Program-made: the position numbers and the translations under genes
The notes under the pieces: model-generated
The model's database searches: none
Told to the model about the DNA's origin: nothing
Seen by the model: the letters and a program-made list of their open reading frames with translations, nothing else
In this document: one piece after another, positions 5,712 to 6,127 of the stretch
Numbering within the stretch: position 1 is the first letter of the stretch
How the letters are laid out: each line of letters begins with the position of its first letter
Source of the DNA: Actinomycetes bacterium
GTDB lineage: Bacteria > Actinomycetota > Actinomycetes > Propionibacteriales > Propionibacteriaceae
NCBI GenBank assembly: GCA_023436925.1
Contig: JAEZHJ010000137.1
Location: forward strand, 1-6,127
Direction of reading: 5' to 3'
DNA length: 6,127 nucleotides

Positions 5712-6127
5712 TCAGTCGATGTCGATGCCCAGCCCGGCGGCCAGCTGGGGAGCCAGGTCGAGCAGGCCGGCGGCGCTCAGCGTCGCCCCCGACAAGGCAG
5801 TGACCGGGGCGACCGCACCCAGCCGGGCCGAGCGCAGGTCGACGTGCTGCAACATCGCGCCCGGCAGCCGCAGCTCGCCGATCGAGGTGTCGACGAACCG
5901 GACGCGGCGCAGTTCGGCGCCGCCCGCATCGATCTCGTCGAGCTGGCAGTCCTCGAAGCTGACGTCGCTCAGCGAGGCGTCCTGCAGCCCGAGGTAGCTG
6001 ATCTTGCAGCCGACGAACCGCACCCCGGTCAGCTCGGCGCCGAACAGGCCGAACGACCCCAGCCGGGAGCCGTGGAGCTCGCAGTCGCGCCACACCGAGC
6101 GGCCGGCGTCCAGGTCAGGGGCGTCCA
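5712..6127 (-). CDS. Pentapeptide-repeat protein, C-terminal part (5' end beyond window)
   Basis: The frame ends at a stop at 5712-5714 and is open through the window edge at 6127. An internal GTG at 6095 could serve as a start, but the repeat-like reading continues upstream (DAPDLDAGRS), so the gene is judged to begin outside the window. About 18 consecutive five-residue units are visible, each ending on a Leu, Phe or Ile pillar: RDCEL HGSRL GSFGL FGAEL, then TGVRF VGCKI, and on to QHVDL RSARL. Together they would give four to five turns of a right-handed quadrilateral beta-helix. The repeats end before an Ala/Leu-rich tail (ALSGATLSAAGLLDLAPQL) and the end GLGIDID. No signal peptide or membrane segment is seen in this part. 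Some pentapeptide proteins protect DNA gyrase by mimicking DNA, but most, including compact actinobacterial ones like this, have no known role. Its gene points toward the lipoprotein gene, 116 bases away. Confidence 0.82.
   Translation of the reverse strand, partial: DAPDLDAGRSVWRDCELHGSRLGSFGLFGAELTGVRFVGCKISYLGLQDASLSDVSFEDCQLDEIDAGGAELRRVRFVDTSIGELRLPGAMLQHVDLRSARLGAVAPVTALSGATLSAAGLLDLAPQLAAGLGIDID

Noticed and set aside
5171..5803. Open frames at 5171-5707 (minus) and 5285-5803 (plus) over the lipoprotein gene and its upstream region
   Set aside because: They overlap the lipoprotein gene, which has a lipobox and a ribosome site. Their products are Arg/Pro- and Gly/Ala/Arg-rich shadow sequences.

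Overview
The window is very GC-rich DNA with strong G/C preference at third codon positions, GTG as well as ATG starts, actinobacterial-type lipoprotein signals and promoters placed right against start codons. This suggests a high-GC actinobacterium. The order Propionibacteriales is a plausible guess from overall feel, but no phylogenetic marker is present to prove it.

Positions 1-2792 (minus strand) hold a thiamine-uptake locus. A TPP riboswitch (2701-2792) leads into a thiamine-binding lipoprotein (thiB, 2659-1604), which overlaps by 4 bases (GTGA) the fused two-domain ABC permease (thiP, 1607 to beyond position 1). The ATPase subunit is not in the window and would be expected just beyond position 1. 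The leader appears to act on translation: the ThiB ribosome binding site lies in a perfect 5-bp hairpin, and the closing stem of the aptamer has an alternative partner inside that hairpin.

Positions 2793-2894 are the divergent intergenic region, with two short palindromes and outward-facing promoter candidates. On the plus strand, a 66-residue proline-rich small protein (2895-3095) is followed by a 582-residue HerA-like/DUF853 ATPase (3207-4955). The two share almost the same promoter-to-codon-6 sequence: an identical TGTGGCAGGCT block, then ATGAC-CAGCC. Neither has a Shine-Dalgarno sequence, so both look like leaderless genes and their 5' ends look like copies of one another.

The ATPase converges, with a 10-bp gap, on a minus-strand gene for a lipoprotein of unknown function (5595-4966). 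A perfect 9-bp inverted repeat lies between that gene's candidate -10 box and its start codon. Upstream of it on the minus strand is the 3' part of a pentapeptide-repeat protein gene (5712 to beyond 6127).

Only the thiamine genes form an evident functional unit. The remaining genes have no visible shared pathway. No rRNA, tRNA, CRISPR array, insertion sequence or convincing U-tract terminator was seen. The most interesting signals are the riboswitch expression platform and the duplicated leaderless start region.
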